From Rhodoferax sp. (GTDB lineage: Bacteria; Pseudomonadota; Gammaproteobacteria; Burkholderiales; Burkholderiaceae_C): a stretch of DNA of 7,745 nt. The stretch is taken from the NCBI GenBank assembly GCA_030683195.1, contig JAUXQA010000001.1, positions 1 through 7,745 on the forward strand, written 5' to 3'. Both the position numbers and the translations under genes were made by a program. The notes beneath the pieces were generated by a model that had not been told where the DNA came from, searched no databases, and saw only the letters and a program-made list of their open reading frames with translations. Each line of letters begins with the position of its first letter. Position 1 is the first letter of the stretch. Positions 6,504 through 7,745 of this stretch are shown in pieces.

Positions 6504-6721
6504 CCGAACCTGCTGGCAATGCCAGAAAATCTGTGATCGCATCTTTTTTGCGGACGATCAAGATGGTTTTGTGGGGATTTTTAGGCATTCGAAAAGGCAG
6601 TGACTGGCAAGAAGATGCGCAAAAAACCAATCCTTTTCACATTATTGTGGTGGGTATCGTTGGTGTTATTTTGTTGATTGTTGGTTTGATGGTGCTGGTG
6701 AAGTGGGTTGTGCCAACCTGA
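6500..6721 (+). CDS. DUF2970 family small membrane protein
   Basis: A 73-residue protein with a basic amphipathic N-terminal half and one membrane helix. VLWGFLGIRKGSDWQEDAQK (23-42) and NPFHIIVVGIVG (44-55) match the layout I know for DUF2970 proteins of betaproteobacteria; the helix spans about 47-70 and ends LVKWVVPT. The biochemical role is unknown. Its ATG overlaps the ctaG stop by 4 bp (ATGA), so translation is probably coupled. Its place between ctaG and coxC suggests a part in oxidase assembly or stability, but only by association. Confidence 0.85.
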   Translation: MTEPAGNARKSVIASFLRTIKMVLWGFLGIRKGSDWQEDAQKTNPFHIIVVGIVGVILLIVGLMVLVKWVVPT

Positions 6722-6773
6722 TTCATGGGCGAAAAATTAAAAATTGAAGTGTCAGAAGCGAATTGGAAAGATT

Positions 6774-6777
6774 GGAG
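6774..6777 (+). promoter_or_regulatory. Ribosome binding site deciding the coxC start
   Basis: GGAG lies 5 nt before ATG 6783. The frame is open from TTG 6744, but this site and the family-like N-terminus (MSSTTHGSTPYYFVPGPSRH) fix the start at 6783. Confidence 0.65.
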
Positions 6778-6782
6778 CTGAA

Positions 6783-7664
6783 ATGAGTTCAACAACACAC
6801 GGTTCGACACCGTATTATTTTGTCCCTGGCCCCTCGCGACATCCCGCGATGGCAGCGTTGGGGATGTTCTTTGTACTATTGGGCGCGAGCCAGTGGATCA
6901 ATGGCACCGACTGGGGTAAATGGTCGCTTGCGTTTGGAATGGCTTTGTTCCTGGGTGTGCTTTATCAGTGGTTCAAGGAAGCCATACATGAAAGTGAAAC
7001 AGGTCAGTACGGGCACAAGATTGACTTGTCGTTCCGCTGGAGCATGAGTTGGTTCATTTTTTCGGAAGTCATGTTTTTTGGCGCCTTCTTCACCGCACTT
7101 TGGTGGGCACGGTCGCATTCGATGCCGGCCTTGGGTAACCTTGAGAACGCATTGTTGTGGCCCGATTTCAAGGCGGTCTGGCCCAGCATGGCCGCAGGTG
7201 TGACTGGTTCGCCGGCTGGCATTGTTGAGCCCTTCAGCACGATGACACCGTTTTGGTTGCCAACCATCAACACGGCATTGCTGCTGACATCAGGCGTCAC
7301 ACTGACCATCGCGCACCATGCTCTGATTGCGGGCAACCGGGGCCGTACCATTGCGTTCATGTGGATGACCGTGATCCTGGGCACCACTTTCCTGGGTGTG
7401 CAAGGATACGAATATTTCCATGCCTACAGCGATTTGAATTTGAAGATGACCTCAGGTGTCTTTGGATCGACTTTTTACATGCTGACTGGTTTCCATGGTT
7501 TCCACGTGTTCGTCGGTATGTTGATGTTGCTGTTCATCACGCTGCGCTTGCAGAAGGGGCATTTCACACCTGAACGCCACTTTGGTTTCGAGGGTGCCGC
7601 ATGGTACTGGCATTTTGTGGACGTGGTATGGCTGGGTCTGTACGTACTGATTTATTGGTTTTGA
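6783..7664 (+). CDS. coxC: Cytochrome c oxidase subunit III
   Basis: Core membrane subunit without redox centres; it stabilises subunit I and supports proton uptake during sustained turnover. The 293-residue product begins with the family's STPYYFVPGPSRHP and has about seven hydrophobic helices. Signature stretches are FIFSEVMFFGAFFTALWWAR (91-110) with the conserved membrane glutamate at 95, FHGFHVFVGM (237-246), and FEGAAWYWHFVDVVWL (269-284). The gene ends LIYWF-stop, as full-length family members do, so it is complete. It follows DUF2970 by 61 bp of AT-rich sequence. Its last five sense codons and stop lie inside the 100-bp palindrome that closes the window. The coding sequence itself looks intact. 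Confidence 0.97.
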   Translation: MSSTTHGSTPYYFVPGPSRHPAMAALGMFFVLLGASQWINGTDWGKWSLAFGMALFLGVLYQWFKEAIHESETGQYGHKIDLSFRWSMSWFIFSEVMFFGAFFTALWWARSHSMPALGNLENALLWPDFKAVWPSMAAGVTGSPAGIVEPFSTMTPFWLPTINTALLLTSGVTLTIAHHALIAGNRGRTIAFMWMTVILGTTFLGVQGYEYFHAYSDLNLKMTSGVFGSTFYMLTGFHGFHVFVGMLMLLFITLRLQKGHFTPERHFGFEGAAWYWHFVDVVWLGLYVLIYWF

Positions 7665-7745
7665 GATTGCCTCGAAAGTAAAAAAAGGCACCGCGCGCGG
7701 TGCCTTTTTTTACTTTCGAGGCAATCTCAAAACCAATAAATCAGT
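7646..7745. repeat. Perfect 100-bp palindrome at the window end (probable fold-back artefact)
   Basis: Every base from 7646 to 7695 pairs with its complement from 7745 back to 7696: two 50-bp arms with no spacer and no mismatch, centred at 7695/7696. The left arm holds the end of coxC (LIYWF and TGA 7662-7664) and the terminator half. The right arm repeats them inverted, with the coxC stop again at 7729-7727 on the minus strand. The palindrome extends to the last base, so its true length is unknown. Natural perfect palindromes of this size are unstable in bacteria, so I read the right arm as an assembly or library artefact seeded by the terminator hairpin. Confidence 0.9.
7680..7711 (+). terminator. 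Intrinsic terminator after coxC (possibly bidirectional)
   Basis: A run of seven A (7680-7686), the stem GGCACCGC (7687-7694) pairing with GCGGTGCC (7697-7704), and seven T (7705-7711) form a classic GC stem plus U-tract 15 bp after the coxC stop. The A-run makes it readable on either strand. This part looks natural, but everything from the hairpin centre onward mirrors the left side exactly, so even the right half could come from a fold-back error. Confidence 0.7.

Noticed and set aside
6744..6782. Upstream TTG start for coxC
   Set aside because: The added 13 residues are not family-like, and a GGAG site sits correctly before ATG 6783.
7712..7745. Second, inverted coxC gene converging from the right
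   Set aside because: Only the last five sense codons and stop are mirrored, and identity is perfect even in non-coding bases. A true second gene copy would be expected to differ; a fold-back artefact is simpler.
1..7745. CRISPR arrays, tRNA or rRNA genes, insertion sequences, phage or defence genes
   Set aside because: Searched by eye on both strands. No regularly spaced repeats, transposase, integrase or RNA-gene signatures were seen; the window is tightly packed with housekeeping genes.

Overview
The window is a stretch of betaproteobacterial chromosome. It most likely comes from Burkholderiales, family Comamonadaceae (Rhodoferax/Polaromonas-like). I infer this from protein sequence character and from gene order: trmL, comF, a BioC-like protein, DUF2244, then coxB-coxA-small protein-ctaG-DUF2970-coxC. 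I could not run a database search to confirm the genus.

Left part (1-1389): the tail of a plus-strand gene, possibly a MaoC-type acyl dehydratase, converges on a minus-strand pair. comF (phosphoribosyltransferase-fold ComF) is followed by trmL (tRNA wobble 2'-O-methyltransferase). Middle (1395-2876): a BioC-like methyltransferase-fold protein diverges from comF with almost no gap. A more AT-rich leader of about 130 bp follows, then a DUF2244 membrane protein.

Right part (2933-7664): a compact operon for an aa3/caa3-type haem-copper cytochrome c oxidase. coxB (subunit II, CuA plus a fused cytochrome c domain) takes electrons and passes them to coxA (subunit I, haem a, haem a3 and CuB), where O2 is reduced. 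coxC is subunit III. Between coxA and coxC lie assembly or accessory genes: a 36-residue single-helix protein, ctaG/cox11 (copper delivery to CuB) and a 73-residue DUF2970 membrane protein. Short spacings and the 4-bp ctaG/DUF2970 overlap indicate one transcript. The genes often found downstream in relatives (SURF1, ctaA, ctaB) are not in the window.

Right end: after coxC there is a terminator-like hairpin, but the sequence then continues as the exact reverse complement of what precedes it. The result is a perfect 100-bp palindrome (7646-7745) that includes the last coxC codons and runs to the final base. A fold-back assembly or library artefact is the likeliest explanation, so bases after about 7711 should not be trusted as genomic. 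Apart from this I see a conventional respiratory locus and no clear sign of an undescribed system. The most interesting biological oddity is the loss of the glycine-rich SAM motif in the BioC-like protein.
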